Source of the DNA: Candidatus Nanoarchaeia archaeon
GTDB taxonomy: Archaea > Nanobdellota > Nanobdellia > Woesearchaeales > CG1-02-33-12
NCBI GenBank assembly: GCA_028711925.1
Contig: JAQTRH010000002.1
Coordinates: 1 to 24,732, forward strand
Direction: 5' to 3'
Length of the DNA: 24,732 nucleotides
The first letter of the stretch is position 1, and every line of letters starts with the position of its first letter. Position numbers and translations under genes: made by a program. Below the pieces are notes generated by a model. It ran no database searches, was not told the origin of the DNA, and saw only the letters and a list, made by a program, of their open reading frames with translations. Shown piece after piece: positions 7,479-14,135 of the stretch.

Positions 7479-7808
7479 TTAATGCCCGCAGCTTTCTTCT
7501 AAATCCTGTATTTTGTCAAGGTTGTCTATTACTTCTTTAATTGTTTTAAATGGCCCTGTCTTTAACTTAATATCAAGATTTTTGCATTTCTCCATTGCTC
7601 TCATTCCCATTCCAAAGCAATATATTGCATCAACATCATGGCCTTCCAAAGATTCAACTGGGGCGCATCCCTCAATATTTTTAACATCAATGAAACTTAA
7701 TTCATCTTTTTCTGAATCATAAACTCCTAAATACTGCACATGGCCAAAATGTTCTGCTATCTCTGACTGTTTTCCCTTATTATCAAATATTGGCATCGCG
7801 ATTCTCAT
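7479..7808 (-). CDS. NifX/NifB-type dinitrogenase iron-molybdenum cofactor-binding domain protein
   Basis: A single-domain 109-aa protein of the Nitro_FeMo-Co (NifX/NafY/ORP) fold. It starts MRIAMPIFDNKGK, carries HFGH at residues 20-23 (the usual metal-cluster loop), GHDVDAIYCFGMGMRAM (57-72) and a C-terminal CGH. Cysteines are at 48, 64, 75 and 107, which is cysteine-rich for the fold. In non-diazotrophs such proteins bind or ferry Fe-S or Mo-containing clusters. No nif structural genes are seen here, so nitrogen fixation is not implied. Its start overlaps the stop of the CDF-NifX gene by 4 bases, so it is translationally coupled, and the MinD gene follows after 10 bases. Confidence 0.9.
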   Translation of the reverse strand: MRIAMPIFDNKGKQSEIAEHFGHVQYLGVYDSEKDELSFIDVKNIEGCAPVESLEGHDVDAIYCFGMGMRAMEKCKNLDIKLKTGPFKTIKEVIDNLDKIQDLEESCGH

Positions 7809-9043
7809 TCTTTCCTCCTTGTTGGAATTTTAAGCTTTTCCAGCTTTTTCTCATTGAAATTCTTTAAAACAGTTTTTACTTTTTTTCCTTTTGTTTTATA
7901 TATTTCAACAAGATTATCCCTTAAAGTGTGAAATGATATTTCACCCATCTCCTGGGTTATCAATGCATCTATGTTTTCCTTTAAGACAAATCTTGCTGCT
8001 GATAACCCTGCCCTTATTTCTTTCTTCTTGAAGGGATTTTTCTTGAAATAATACGAATCTATGTTTTTTTTATTAACATCAATAAAAATAAACTTTTCAG
8101 CCCTTCCAAAATGGTTGATTACATCTGATTCAAGGCCGTTCTCATTTTTTATTGGGATTGCAATCCTTTGCTTTTCAGTTTTAAATGGCTCTATATGGAT
8201 AGTGAAAGACTCAACCTCTTTTATGTTTTTCTGGATTTTTTCCTCTATCCTGTCTGCGACCTCATGGGCCCTTTCAACATCAACAAATTTCTTTACCTTT
8301 ACATGGCCATCACCGAATATGAAAGGCCCTGCTGCCCTTAACCTTATATGCTTTACATCCTCTACTCCATTTATTGAAATTATTATTTTTTTTATTTTTT
8401 TCTCTGTTTCAGTGCTTGGACAAACGTCCATCAAGGCAAATATAGCATCCTTTGCTGTTATAACCCCTATTCTTAAAACAATAATAGATATTATTATTGA
8501 AAGTATACCCTCAATGTAAGGGATATTTTTTAACAGTATAACCACAAAGATAATTATTGAAACAAAGAAATCTTTTAATCGGTCTTTTCCACTTGCTATC
8601 AAACTCTGTATATTTAGTTCATTGCCTTTTTTCTTTAAGTATAATGAGATAATTAAAGAAATTACTGCTGAGAGAGCAACAACTGCAAATGCAACAAAAC
8701 CATAATCTGTTTTTGTTGGAGAGATTAATCTTTCATAACTGCTTATAAGAAGATTTATTGCTGCATAAACTATTAACCCTCCAATAAATAAAGATGCAAT
8801 GCTCTCTGCCTTATAATAGCCATATGGAAACTTCTCATCCGGCTTTTTTTGTGCTATCTTTAATCCAAAAAAAGATGCAAAACTCGATGCAATATCTGTT
8901 GCTGATTCAAGCGCATCTGCAATCAAAACAACGCTTCCAGAGATAAAGCCAACAATTCCTTTGATTAATGCAAGAAAAAAAGAAACAAAGCTGGACAATA
9001 TTGATATTCTCTCTCCCCTTTTTAAAATCTCATTTCTTTCCAT
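7805..9043 (-). CDS. CDF-family cation transporter with fused C-terminal NifX domain
   Basis: A 412-aa membrane protein. Residues 1-205 contain about six hydrophobic helices of a cation diffusion facilitator (metal/proton antiporter). The inner metal site reads E46-x3-D50 in the second helix (DALESATD) and D154-x3-D158 in the fifth (GKDRLKD), an all-carboxylate site instead of the His-containing zinc site, as in the Mn/Fe-leaning CDF groups. Residues 210-290 form the cytoplasmic ferredoxin-like CDF domain (GVEDVKHIRLRAAG, then HVKV). Residues 291-385 are an added NifX-type domain beginning RIAIPIKNENG with HFGR at 311-314. The fusion physically links metal transport to a cluster-binding fold. 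It overlaps the next NifX gene by 4 bases and starts 1 base after the 59-aa gene ends. Direction of transport and metal are inferred only. Confidence 0.9.
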   Translation of the reverse strand: MERNEILKRGERISILSSFVSFFLALIKGIVGFISGSVVLIADALESATDIASSFASFFGLKIAQKKPDEKFPYGYYKAESIASLFIGGLIVYAAINLLISSYERLISPTKTDYGFVAFAVVALSAVISLIISLYLKKKGNELNIQSLIASGKDRLKDFFVSIIIFVVILLKNIPYIEGILSIIISIIVLRIGVITAKDAIFALMDVCPSTETEKKIKKIIISINGVEDVKHIRLRAAGPFIFGDGHVKVKKFVDVERAHEVADRIEEKIQKNIKEVESFTIHIEPFKTEKQRIAIPIKNENGLESDVINHFGRAEKFIFIDVNKKNIDSYYFKKNPFKKKEIRAGLSAARFVLKENIDALITQEMGEISFHTLRDNLVEIYKTKGKKVKTVLKNFNEKKLEKLKIPTRRKE

Positions 9044-9044
9044 T

Positions 9045-9224
9045 TTATGTCCTGTCTTTTTTAAAAAACAAAAGAGTGATTAAAAAAACAACTAGGATAA
9101 CTATCCAAAATGTTGTTATGTTATACAAAGAAAATGCAAAAAATCCAATGTTCAGGATTAGCACTGCTGCAAGGAATATTGCTATCACCTTTCTTGCTTT
9201 TAGTGCATTAATATTTTTGTTCAT
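9045..9224 (-). CDS. Small two-helix membrane protein, 59 aa
   Basis: A short gene of 59 codons, MNKNINALKARKVIAIFLAA onward, ending KKDRT. It has two predicted membrane helices (about residues 13-32 and 38-54) split by a short polar turn (SLYN), and a basic end on each side, suggesting both termini face the cytoplasm. The start overlaps the stop of the upstream NifX gene by one base (TAATG), and the CDF gene begins one base after its stop. This coupling is the main reason to call it real. No family recognised. It may assist the neighbouring CDF transporter or the permease, which is inference from position. Confidence 0.7.
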   Translation of the reverse strand: MNKNINALKARKVIAIFLAAVLILNIGFFAFSLYNITTFWIVILVVFLITLLFFKKDRT

Positions 9225-9616
9225 TAATTAAATCCTCTTCTAAATCTGCCTTTTGCAACGCCCATCATTCCGGGGCTTTTTAACTCTTCAAGCTCTCCCT
9301 TTATGAAAAGCTCTGCATCTTCCTTTACAGTCTTGCCTTTTGATTTATATTTTTTTATGTTTAACTGGCTTAAAATATCAAATGCTCTCGGCCCAAATGA
9401 ATTGGATATAACTGCATCAACTTTTTCATTTCCCATTGTTTGGGCAGACATCACTCCTGCTCCGCCCGGCTGCATTACAGCATCATTTTTTATTGCCTTT
9501 GTATTTTTTATCTCATTGTTCTCAATATCCAAAATAATAAAATAATCACACCTGCCAAAGAAAGGGCTTGGCTGGCTTTCAATACTGTTTTTTGTTGAGC
9601 TTACTGCTATTTTCAT
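9224..9616 (-). CDS. NifX-family (dinitrogenase iron-molybdenum cofactor-like) protein
   Basis: A 130-aa NifX-fold protein starting MKIAVSSTKN at 9616, chosen because GGAGG (9623-9627) sits at proper spacing. An upstream in-frame ATG at 9643 would add nine residues inside the preceding gene and is less likely. Residues 17-25 PSPFFGRCD, PGGAGVMSAQTM (50-61) and VDAVISNSFGPRAFD (66-80) are typical of the family. The C-terminus is a basic glycine/arginine tail (GRFRRGFN), seen in members that work beside DUF5320 and MinD proteins. Only one cysteine (C23) is present, so any cluster would need other ligands or dimerisation. It overlaps the permease gene upstream slightly through its ribosome-binding site and the 59-aa gene by one base. 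Confidence 0.88.
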   Translation of the reverse strand: MKIAVSSTKNSIESQPSPFFGRCDYFIILDIENNEIKNTKAIKNDAVMQPGGAGVMSAQTMGNEKVDAVISNSFGPRAFDILSQLNIKKYKSKGKTVKEDAELFIKGELEELKSPGMMGVAKGRFRRGFN

Positions 9617-9617
9617 T

Positions 9618-10109
9618 TTATACCTCCGATAATTTTTCAACAATTAATCCTTGTGCTATGGATGTAAAAACCATTACTATTATTAAAATTATTGTATATT
9701 GAATCCCAAAGTAAACTATCAGCAAGGGAACCAAGGCCGGCTTTATTGCGGTGCTGTAAAGAAATGCAGCAATAAATCTTTTTTTAATTCCTCTGTTTTG
9801 AAAATCCTTTAGCAAAGGATACCACATAAATATTGGGCCGGTTGATATTAACCCAGCTCCTATTGACAAAATCCATGTTTTTACGCCAGTGTATTTTTCC
9901 AGATTTTTAGTGAAATAATCCTTATTCATAAAATAGGTTGTTATAACCATCAATGCAAAAACAAGGAAAAGCACAGGGAGGATATTGCCAATCATTGACA
10001 AAAAAAAATTTATTGATAAAATAAACGAATCTCTGTCTAAAACTCCAATTGCAATATAAACAATTAAGACAAGAAACAAAAATATCCATCCGCTGTTTTT
10101 CTTTTTCAT
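9618..10109 (-). CDS. Permease subunit B (COG0701-type, C-terminal half)
   Basis: A 163-aa protein with about five hydrophobic helices and the motif ISTGPIFMWYPLLKDFQNRG (residues 88-107), typical of the short archaeal COG0701/DUF318 permease proteins that occur as two-gene sets. Together with the 139-aa gene upstream it makes the equivalent of a full-length permease of this group, members of which include organoarsenical (ArsP) and Cu/Zn efflux proteins. The substrate here is unknown. The 4-base overlap with the upstream half (ATGA) indicates coupled synthesis, as expected for partner subunits. It is not a frameshift remnant: each half has its own start and a complete helix set. Confidence 0.85.
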   Translation of the reverse strand: MKKKNSGWIFLFLVLIVYIAIGVLDRDSFILSINFFLSMIGNILPVLFLVFALMVITTYFMNKDYFTKNLEKYTGVKTWILSIGAGLISTGPIFMWYPLLKDFQNRGIKKRFIAAFLYSTAIKPALVPLLIVYFGIQYTIILIIVMVFTSIAQGLIVEKLSEV

Positions 10110-10525
10110 AATGCCCCCGCAATTAATACAGTTGCTATTGCCACTATTACTGCAAAAAAGAAAGCAGTTATATTTCTTGTAATTGCAAATCTTTTTCCAA
10201 GTGTCATTGATTCAGCAGGCAGCTGAACTATCCCAACTGTAACCCATGCAACTAAAAATGCAGTAACTGCAACCAGGCTTATTCCCTGCTTTAACATTTC
10301 CCCTCCAATAAGATAACTTATTATTGGGCTTCCTGCAAGAATACTTCCAACAGCACTTCCTATAAAAGGGTCAATTAGAATGTTATTCTTAAACACAGTT
10401 GAATAAAAAGTTTTTGGGATAAGGATATTTGCAAGACTGACAAGAAGCATAACACCAAACAAAATAGGCAATGTCTGGTAAATTGACTTTGCTGATTTTA
10501 TCAATGAATCTTTTAATCTGTTCAT
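10106..10525 (-). CDS. Permease subunit A (COG0701-type, N-terminal half)
   Basis: A 139-aa, four-helix membrane protein. The conserved stretch AGSPIISYLIGGEMLKQG (residues 64-81), followed by SLVAVTAFLVAWVTVGIVQL (83-102) and PAES, is typical of the short COG0701 permeases. Small residues and the conserved G-x-P near the second helix probably line the transport path. It overlaps the Mrp gene upstream by 4 bases and its partner half downstream by 4 bases. The tight packing with an Mrp-type ATPase suggests a shared pathway in which the permease moves a metal, a sulfur species or a small cofactor. This is inference from context. Confidence 0.85.
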   Translation of the reverse strand: MNRLKDSLIKSAKSIYQTLPILFGVMLLVSLANILIPKTFYSTVFKNNILIDPFIGSAVGSILAGSPIISYLIGGEMLKQGISLVAVTAFLVAWVTVGIVQLPAESMTLGKRFAITRNITAFFFAVIVAIATVLIAGAL

Positions 10526-11238
10526 TTAACCTCACATATTTTTTCAATTTTATCAGCTATCGGGCTAAATAATTCTTTTATTCTAAAGGGATTACCATCA
10601 TCACCTGATTTTCTTATTTCTGCATCTAATCTTATTCTTCCAATAAAAGGGATATTTTGATCCTTTGCTGTTTCTTCAACACCTCCCTCCCCAAATATCT
10701 CTCCAGACATGTTTTCAATCAGGCCTATTATTGGAATCTTTAATTTTTTTGAGAAATCAATGGATTTTATTCCGTCTAAAAGTGAAACTTCCTGGGGTGT
10801 TGAAACTATCACTGTTCCTGTTATATCTTTTAATAACTGCGCTATACTTAAGGGTTCATCTCCAGTCCCTGGAGGCAGATCAACTACAAGGTAGTCTAAT
10901 TCTCCCCATTCAACATCATCAAGAAACTGTTTTATTATGTTGTGCTTCATTGGCCCTCTCCATATACCTGCATTCTGTTTTTTAAGAAGAAAGGCCATAG
11001 ACATAACTTTTAAATTATCATTATACTTTATTGGGATCATTTTATTATCCTGGGTTTCTAATTTTTTATCGTCAAGTTTTAGCATTTTTGGGGTGTTTGG
11101 GCCATGTATATCTGCATCCAACAAACCAACCTTAAACCCTTTTTCTGACAAAGCATAAGCTAAGTTTACAGCTATAGTTGTTTTTCCAACGCCCCCTTTT
11201 CCACTCATAATTAATATCTTATTTTTTATATTGTCCAT
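10522..11238 (-). CDS. Mrp/NBP35-family P-loop ATPase lacking the CxxC motif
   Basis: A 238-aa ATPase of the Mrp/NBP35/ApbC family, which assembles and transfers [4Fe-4S] clusters. It carries MSGKGGVGKTT (Walker A, residues 11-21), DADIHGPNTPKML (41-53), VVDLPPGTGDEPL (118-130) and STPQEVSLLDG (146-156). Family members normally have a cluster-binding CPxC after the ENMS motif. Here the text goes from LIENMSG (173-179) straight to EIFGEGG, so the cysteine loop is deleted, and the only cysteine is C235 near the end. It may act as a partner or regulator rather than as the scaffold, or the two Fd-type MinD proteins may hold the clusters. It starts 37 bases after the DUF5320 gene and overlaps the permease gene by 4 bases. 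Confidence 0.92.
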   Translation of the reverse strand: MDNIKNKILIMSGKGGVGKTTIAVNLAYALSEKGFKVGLLDADIHGPNTPKMLKLDDKKLETQDNKMIPIKYNDNLKVMSMAFLLKKQNAGIWRGPMKHNIIKQFLDDVEWGELDYLVVDLPPGTGDEPLSIAQLLKDITGTVIVSTPQEVSLLDGIKSIDFSKKLKIPIIGLIENMSGEIFGEGGVEETAKDQNIPFIGRIRLDAEIRKSGDDGNPFRIKELFSPIADKIEKICEVK

Positions 11239-11251
11239 CTTTTACATCTTC

Positions 11252-11275
11252 TATTTATATAAAAAATAAAAAAAA
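11252..11275 (-). promoter_or_regulatory. T-rich tract and TATA-like element between DUF5320 and Mrp genes
   Basis: This is the widest gap of the metal run (37 bases). On the minus strand, T8-A-T6 directly follows the DUF5320 stop, then TATATAAATA. The T tract could end a short regulator transcript, and the TATA-like element could restart transcription. The element is only about 19 bases from the Mrp ATG at 11238, closer than a leaderless start needs, so this call is tentative. Confidence 0.35.
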
Positions 11276-11626
11276 TCACTGTTGCTTGTCTTCAAGCTCA
11301 TTTATCCTTTTCTTTATTGTGTCTAATTCCTGGCTTAATGCTTTCTGCTCTTCCTCTATTGCTTTTGAGTCTTCATTTAGCATCGAAAGCTCTTGCTCTT
11401 TTGTTGGCTGCGCTGGCTGTTGTACTGGTACGACTCTTTCCACTGGCGCAAAATCAAGTGTTCTCCATCTGAATCCTCTTCCAAAGCCGCGGCCAAATCC
11501 TCTTCCAAAAAATCTTCTTGGTCCCGGACTTGCATATCCTGGGTTGTTGTATCCTGAGCAAAAGCCCATTCTTCTTCCTGTCATTGACCCTTGTCCTAAT
11601 GGTCCTGTTCTGTCTCCTCCTGGCAT
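11276..11626 (-). CDS. DUF5320 family protein, glycine/arginine-rich N-terminus and coiled-coil tail
   Basis: A 116-aa protein starting MPGGDRTGPLGQGSMTGRRM at 11626. This start is preferred over the in-frame ATG 15 bases upstream because GGAGG (11635-11639) is well placed before it. The N-terminal motif, one cysteine (C23) in GFCSGY, and the repeat GRGFGRGFGRGF (41-52) are typical of DUF5320 proteins, which accompany NifX/MinD genes in many anaerobes. Residues 76-116 are charged and heptad-like (QALSQELDTIKKRINELEDK region), forming a coiled coil for oligomerisation. Function is unknown. It is 28 bases downstream of the DUF134 fusion gene, whose C-terminal part repeats the same MPGGD motif, so one arose by duplication of the other. 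Confidence 0.85.
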   Translation of the reverse strand: MPGGDRTGPLGQGSMTGRRMGFCSGYNNPGYASPGPRRFFGRGFGRGFGRGFRWRTLDFAPVERVVPVQQPAQPTKEQELSMLNEDSKAIEEEQKALSQELDTIKKRINELEDKQQ

Positions 11627-11654
11627 TTTATTTACCTCCACAATTTTTATGTAT

Positions 11655-11858
11655 TTACCCTCTTACCATTCTGGCATTGCATTTAGGGCATGTTAATTCA
11701 GAGCATGGCGCTCCTGGCCTTTTTGCTTCTTTGTAACCGCAGCTTGGGCAAACACAGTTTGCTGGCGGCATTCCGCGGCCCCGCCCTGCTCTACCTCCAC
11801 CTCTTCGGCCTGTGAAAGGCCCTTGTCCTAATGGTCCTGTTTGGTCTCCTCCTGGCAT
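11655..11858 (-). CDS. Possible internal start: separate 67-aa MPGGD zinc-ribbon protein
   Basis: Inside the DUF134 fusion, codon 96 is an ATG preceded by GGAGG (11869-11873) with a 10-base gap, nearly the same layout as the start of the DUF5320 gene. Initiation here would give a free 67-aa protein MPGGDQTGPL...MVRG with the four-cysteine ribbon. This is an alternative product, not an additional locus. The signal is clear, its use is unproven. Confidence 0.45.
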   Translation of the reverse strand: MPGGDQTGPLGQGPFTGRRGGGRAGRGRGMPPANCVCPSCGYKEAKRPGAPCSELTCPKCNARMVRG

Positions 11859-12143
11859 TTTATAGTTACCTCCTTGGATTTTTATGGCCTTGCCGTTTAT
11901 TATTGCATCAGAAACCTTTTCCCTTGCTCTTTTTAAAGTGCGCTGGAATGTTGACTGATGGATGTTCATCTTTTTTGCTGCTTGCACTTGGTCCAGCTTC
12001 TCTAAATCTTTTAATCTTAAGGTTTCAGCCTCATCCACTGTCAAAATTACTTCATTTAATTCTGTTAATGGAACTGCCCTTGGCTTAAAGTAATGAAAAT
12101 TCGGGTTTCTCCATATATGTCTGCATTTAAATGGTCTGGCCAT
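11655..12143 (-). CDS. DUF134 helix-turn-helix regulator fused to a DUF5320-like zinc-ribbon tail
   Basis: A 162-aa protein starting MARPFKCRHI at 12143. An ATG nine bases upstream lies inside the operator and is less likely. Residues 1-94 match DUF134 DNA-binding proteins (sigma-70 region 4-like HTH): DEAETLRLKDLEKLDQVQAA, then MNIHQSTFQRTLKRAREKV as recognition helix, closing with KIQGGNY. Residues 96-162 are a second unit, MPGGDQTGPLGQGPFTGRR with a G/R-rich linker, then C132-x2-C135 and C152-x2-C155, a zinc or Fe-S ribbon ending MVRG. DUF134 genes sit beside NifX, MinD and Mrp genes, so this is likely the pathway's regulator. The cysteine ribbon could sense metal or cluster status (inference). 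A TATA box and perfect palindrome directly upstream suggest self-repression. It heads the run down to 4970. Confidence 0.9.
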   Translation of the reverse strand: MARPFKCRHIWRNPNFHYFKPRAVPLTELNEVILTVDEAETLRLKDLEKLDQVQAAKKMNIHQSTFQRTLKRAREKVSDAIINGKAIKIQGGNYKMPGGDQTGPLGQGPFTGRRGGGRAGRGRGMPPANCVCPSCGYKEAKRPGAPCSELTCPKCNARMVRG

Positions 12144-12144
12144 A

Positions 12145-12164
12145 TTATGCATATATATGCATAA
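12145..12164. promoter_or_regulatory. Perfect 20-bp palindrome, probable DUF134 operator
   Basis: TTATGCATATATATGCATAA is its own reverse complement. It fills the space between the TATA box (12169-12176) and the start codon at 12143, where a bound repressor would block transcription start. As it precedes a HTH regulator gene, autoregulation is the simplest reading. Confidence 0.7.
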
Positions 12165-12168
12165 TTAC

Positions 12169-12176
12169 TATATAAA
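12169..12176 (-). promoter_or_regulatory. TATA box of the DUF134-metal gene run
   Basis: TTTATATA on the minus strand is centred about 29 bases before ATG 12143, which places the transcription start at or next to the start codon (leaderless). No Shine-Dalgarno precedes this ATG, which agrees. Confidence 0.6.
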
Positions 12177-12253
12177 TCTTTTGGTTTTTGTTTATAAAGT
12201 AATTTGGAAATTAATTTTTAGTTGATTCAAACTTTTGTTAATCCTTTATACAA

Positions 12254-12943
12254 TTATTTAAACAATGCCTTAGCAAAAGAAATAATGTGCTTTAAACCGA
12301 TTTTTGAGTGACCCTTTTTTCTTGCCCCAAAAACATAATAAACATTTTTTATCTTTGCTTTTCTTTCAGTGTTTTTTAGTATGTCAAAAAGAACCTTATA
12401 GCCATACATTTCAAATTTTTCTTGTTTGATATTTGTTATTTTTTCTCTTTTTATTCCAAAAAATCCAGAGAGAATATCCCTGCATTTTGCTCCATTGATA
12501 AATAATCTTGCTTTTCCTAAAATCATTGCTGTCTTTGAGATTATTTTTCTGCTAAATGGCCAGTAAAAAACCTTTTCTCTTGCTCCCACAACAATATTAT
12601 AACCTTTTCTTAATTCTTTAACTATTTCTTTTATTTTTTCAGGAGGGTGCTGCAAATCCCCATCAATTACAACAACATATTCTGTTTTTGTTTTTTTTGC
12701 AGCATCGTAAACACTTGCAGTAAGGCCATGAATTCTTTCTTTTGAACGGTCTAAAATCATTATATTTTTATTTTTTTTAGATTGGCTTTTTACAATTTCC
12801 TGAGTTTTGTCTTTTGAGCCATCATCAGAAACAATTATCTTGATTCCATTATAATTCTTTGTAATGAGATTTAAAAGCTCTGTTATGTTTTCCTCTTCAT
12901 TTAAAGTAGGGATTATTACTGTTGTGTCTTTGTATTCTTCCAT
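12254..12943 (-). CDS. GT2 glycosyltransferase, dolichol-phosphate mannosyltransferase-like
   Basis: A 229-aa enzyme of glycosyltransferase family 2, DPM1/polyprenyl-phosphate sugar transferase type, which moves a sugar from a nucleotide donor to a lipid phosphate at the inner membrane face. Seen are IIPTLNEEENI (10-20), VSDDGSKDKT (38-47), the catalytic DxD VVIDGDLQHPPEKI (91-104, D94 and D96) and LSGFFGIKRE (158-167). There is no C-terminal membrane helix, so it is likely peripheral, as with short DPM1 enzymes. The gene follows the surface-protein gene at 12945 after one base and is the last of that run, which suggests it supplies lipid-linked sugar for glycosylation of these sequon-rich proteins (inference). 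Sugar identity cannot be told. Confidence 0.9.
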   Translation of the reverse strand: MEEYKDTTVIIPTLNEEENITELLNLITKNYNGIKIIVSDDGSKDKTQEIVKSQSKKNKNIMILDRSKERIHGLTASVYDAAKKTKTEYVVVIDGDLQHPPEKIKEIVKELRKGYNIVVGAREKVFYWPFSRKIISKTAMILGKARLFINGAKCRDILSGFFGIKREKITNIKQEKFEMYGYKVLFDILKNTERKAKIKNVYYVFGARKKGHSKIGLKHIISFAKALFK

Positions 12944-12944
12944 T

Positions 12945-14135
12945 TTATTTTTTTAACTTTTTAAAGTAGATAAAGGCATTGAAGGCTATCAATGCTACCA
13001 CAAGGAATATCAGTATGTATATTGCCTTCATTATTTCAGGGCTTTCACTTTCCTTTACTCCAATAACTTGTCCTGCTAATGATGCCCTTATCTTGTCATA
13101 GTCAACCATTATATCAAAGATTTTTTCAGTTTTTCTTCCAAGGTAATTCAATTCAACATTAAGTTTGTATGATCCAGGGATTACTTTTGCAGTATCCCAG
13201 TATGCGTTAAGCTCTTGGCTGTTAAAAGATGGAATATCTACAGAGGCTGTTTTAAACTGGGTGTAGGTTTTTCCTTTTTCATCTTTAACAGATGTTTCAG
13301 CAAAAACATTTGGGATATTTTCATTCCAGTTGTTTTCAACTATTATGTCAAATTTTGCTATTCCTCCCAGCGTGAAACTATCAACTGTTATTGAAAGAAT
13401 ATCCAGGGATAAGGTTCCCACTGTGAATGGCTTTTCATCCTGCGTGTTTAAGTTGTCATACATCAGTGTTGCGACTGCCCTGTAATTTCCTGAATTAACA
13501 TTCGGAACCCAGTTTGCTATCAGTATATCTTTTTCTTTTGAGTTGATTGAAACTTTGTTGCTTGTTACTGTTGCCACTTTGTTATTTGAAGGGTCGTAAA
13601 TGTTTATTATTGCGTATGCTTCAATTATATCTTCTGTTCCAAGGTTTCTTACCTCAACTGCAAAGTTTGACTGCTCGTTCTGCTTGAAATTTGTTACAAA
13701 AAGTTTTATCTCTGCGTATTTTCCTTTGTAAGGAACATTCACCCTGAGTTTTGAAACAACAGCAAGATTTGCTGAAACACTTGTTTCTCCCTTGCTTCCT
13801 TTTGGTATTTCTCTTGCTATAATATTTGCTTCAAGAACACCTTTATTTTCAAAGTTTTGAGGAAGTTTTAGATTATAGCTTACTATCTTGAATTCCTCAT
13901 CTTTTGAAATGCTTACACTTGGGTTGTTTATTGTTATATACTCTGAAAGCTCACCCTCTGCATATATCACAACATCAACATCTTTACCAACATTGTTTAT
14001 TATTTTCAGCTGGACATTTTTTTCAAGATTTGGCTGAAACACAACATCATAGTGGCTCGGAGCTATCCCTAATGCATAAGTTTGATTAGCAAAAAGTGCA
14101 ATCAATATAAATATTAAGATTATTTTTATTTTCAT
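12945..14135 (-). CDS. Membrane-anchored extracellular protein with CARDB/NPCBM-associated-like beta domains
   Basis: A 396-aa protein with signal peptide MKIKIILIFILIALFANQTYA (cleavage near residue 21), three to four Ig-like beta-sandwich repeats (about 25-130, 137-240, 243-345) and a C-terminal anchor helix IYILIFLVVALIAFNAFIYF (about 371-390) followed by KKLKK. The repeats show the alternating 'V.N.G...DI..A....I' pattern of CARDB/COG1470-type domains in archaeal envelope proteins, which bind no known ligand. Topology would be mostly outside the cell with a short basic cytoplasmic end. Its ATG overlaps the stop of the upstream gene by one base and the GT2 gene follows by one base, so the three are coupled. 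Specific role unknown. Confidence 0.85.
   Translation of the reverse strand: MKIKIILIFILIALFANQTYALGIAPSHYDVVFQPNLEKNVQLKIINNVGKDVDVVIYAEGELSEYITINNPSVSISKDEEFKIVSYNLKLPQNFENKGVLEANIIAREIPKGSKGETSVSANLAVVSKLRVNVPYKGKYAEIKLFVTNFKQNEQSNFAVEVRNLGTEDIIEAYAIINIYDPSNNKVATVTSNKVSINSKEKDILIANWVPNVNSGNYRAVATLMYDNLNTQDEKPFTVGTLSLDILSITVDSFTLGGIAKFDIIVENNWNENIPNVFAETSVKDEKGKTYTQFKTASVDIPSFNSQELNAYWDTAKVIPGSYKLNVELNYLGRKTEKIFDIMVDYDKIRASLAGQVIGVKESESPEIMKAIYILIFLVVALIAFNAFIYFKKLKK

Noticed and set aside
7479..9616. Nitrogen-fixation genes
   Set aside because: NifX-fold domains alone do not indicate nitrogenase; no nifHDK or nifB radical-SAM gene is present in the window.
9618..10525. Permease broken by a frameshift
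   Set aside because: The two halves overlap by ATGA, each with its own start and complete helices; two-gene COG0701 permeases are a known arrangement.
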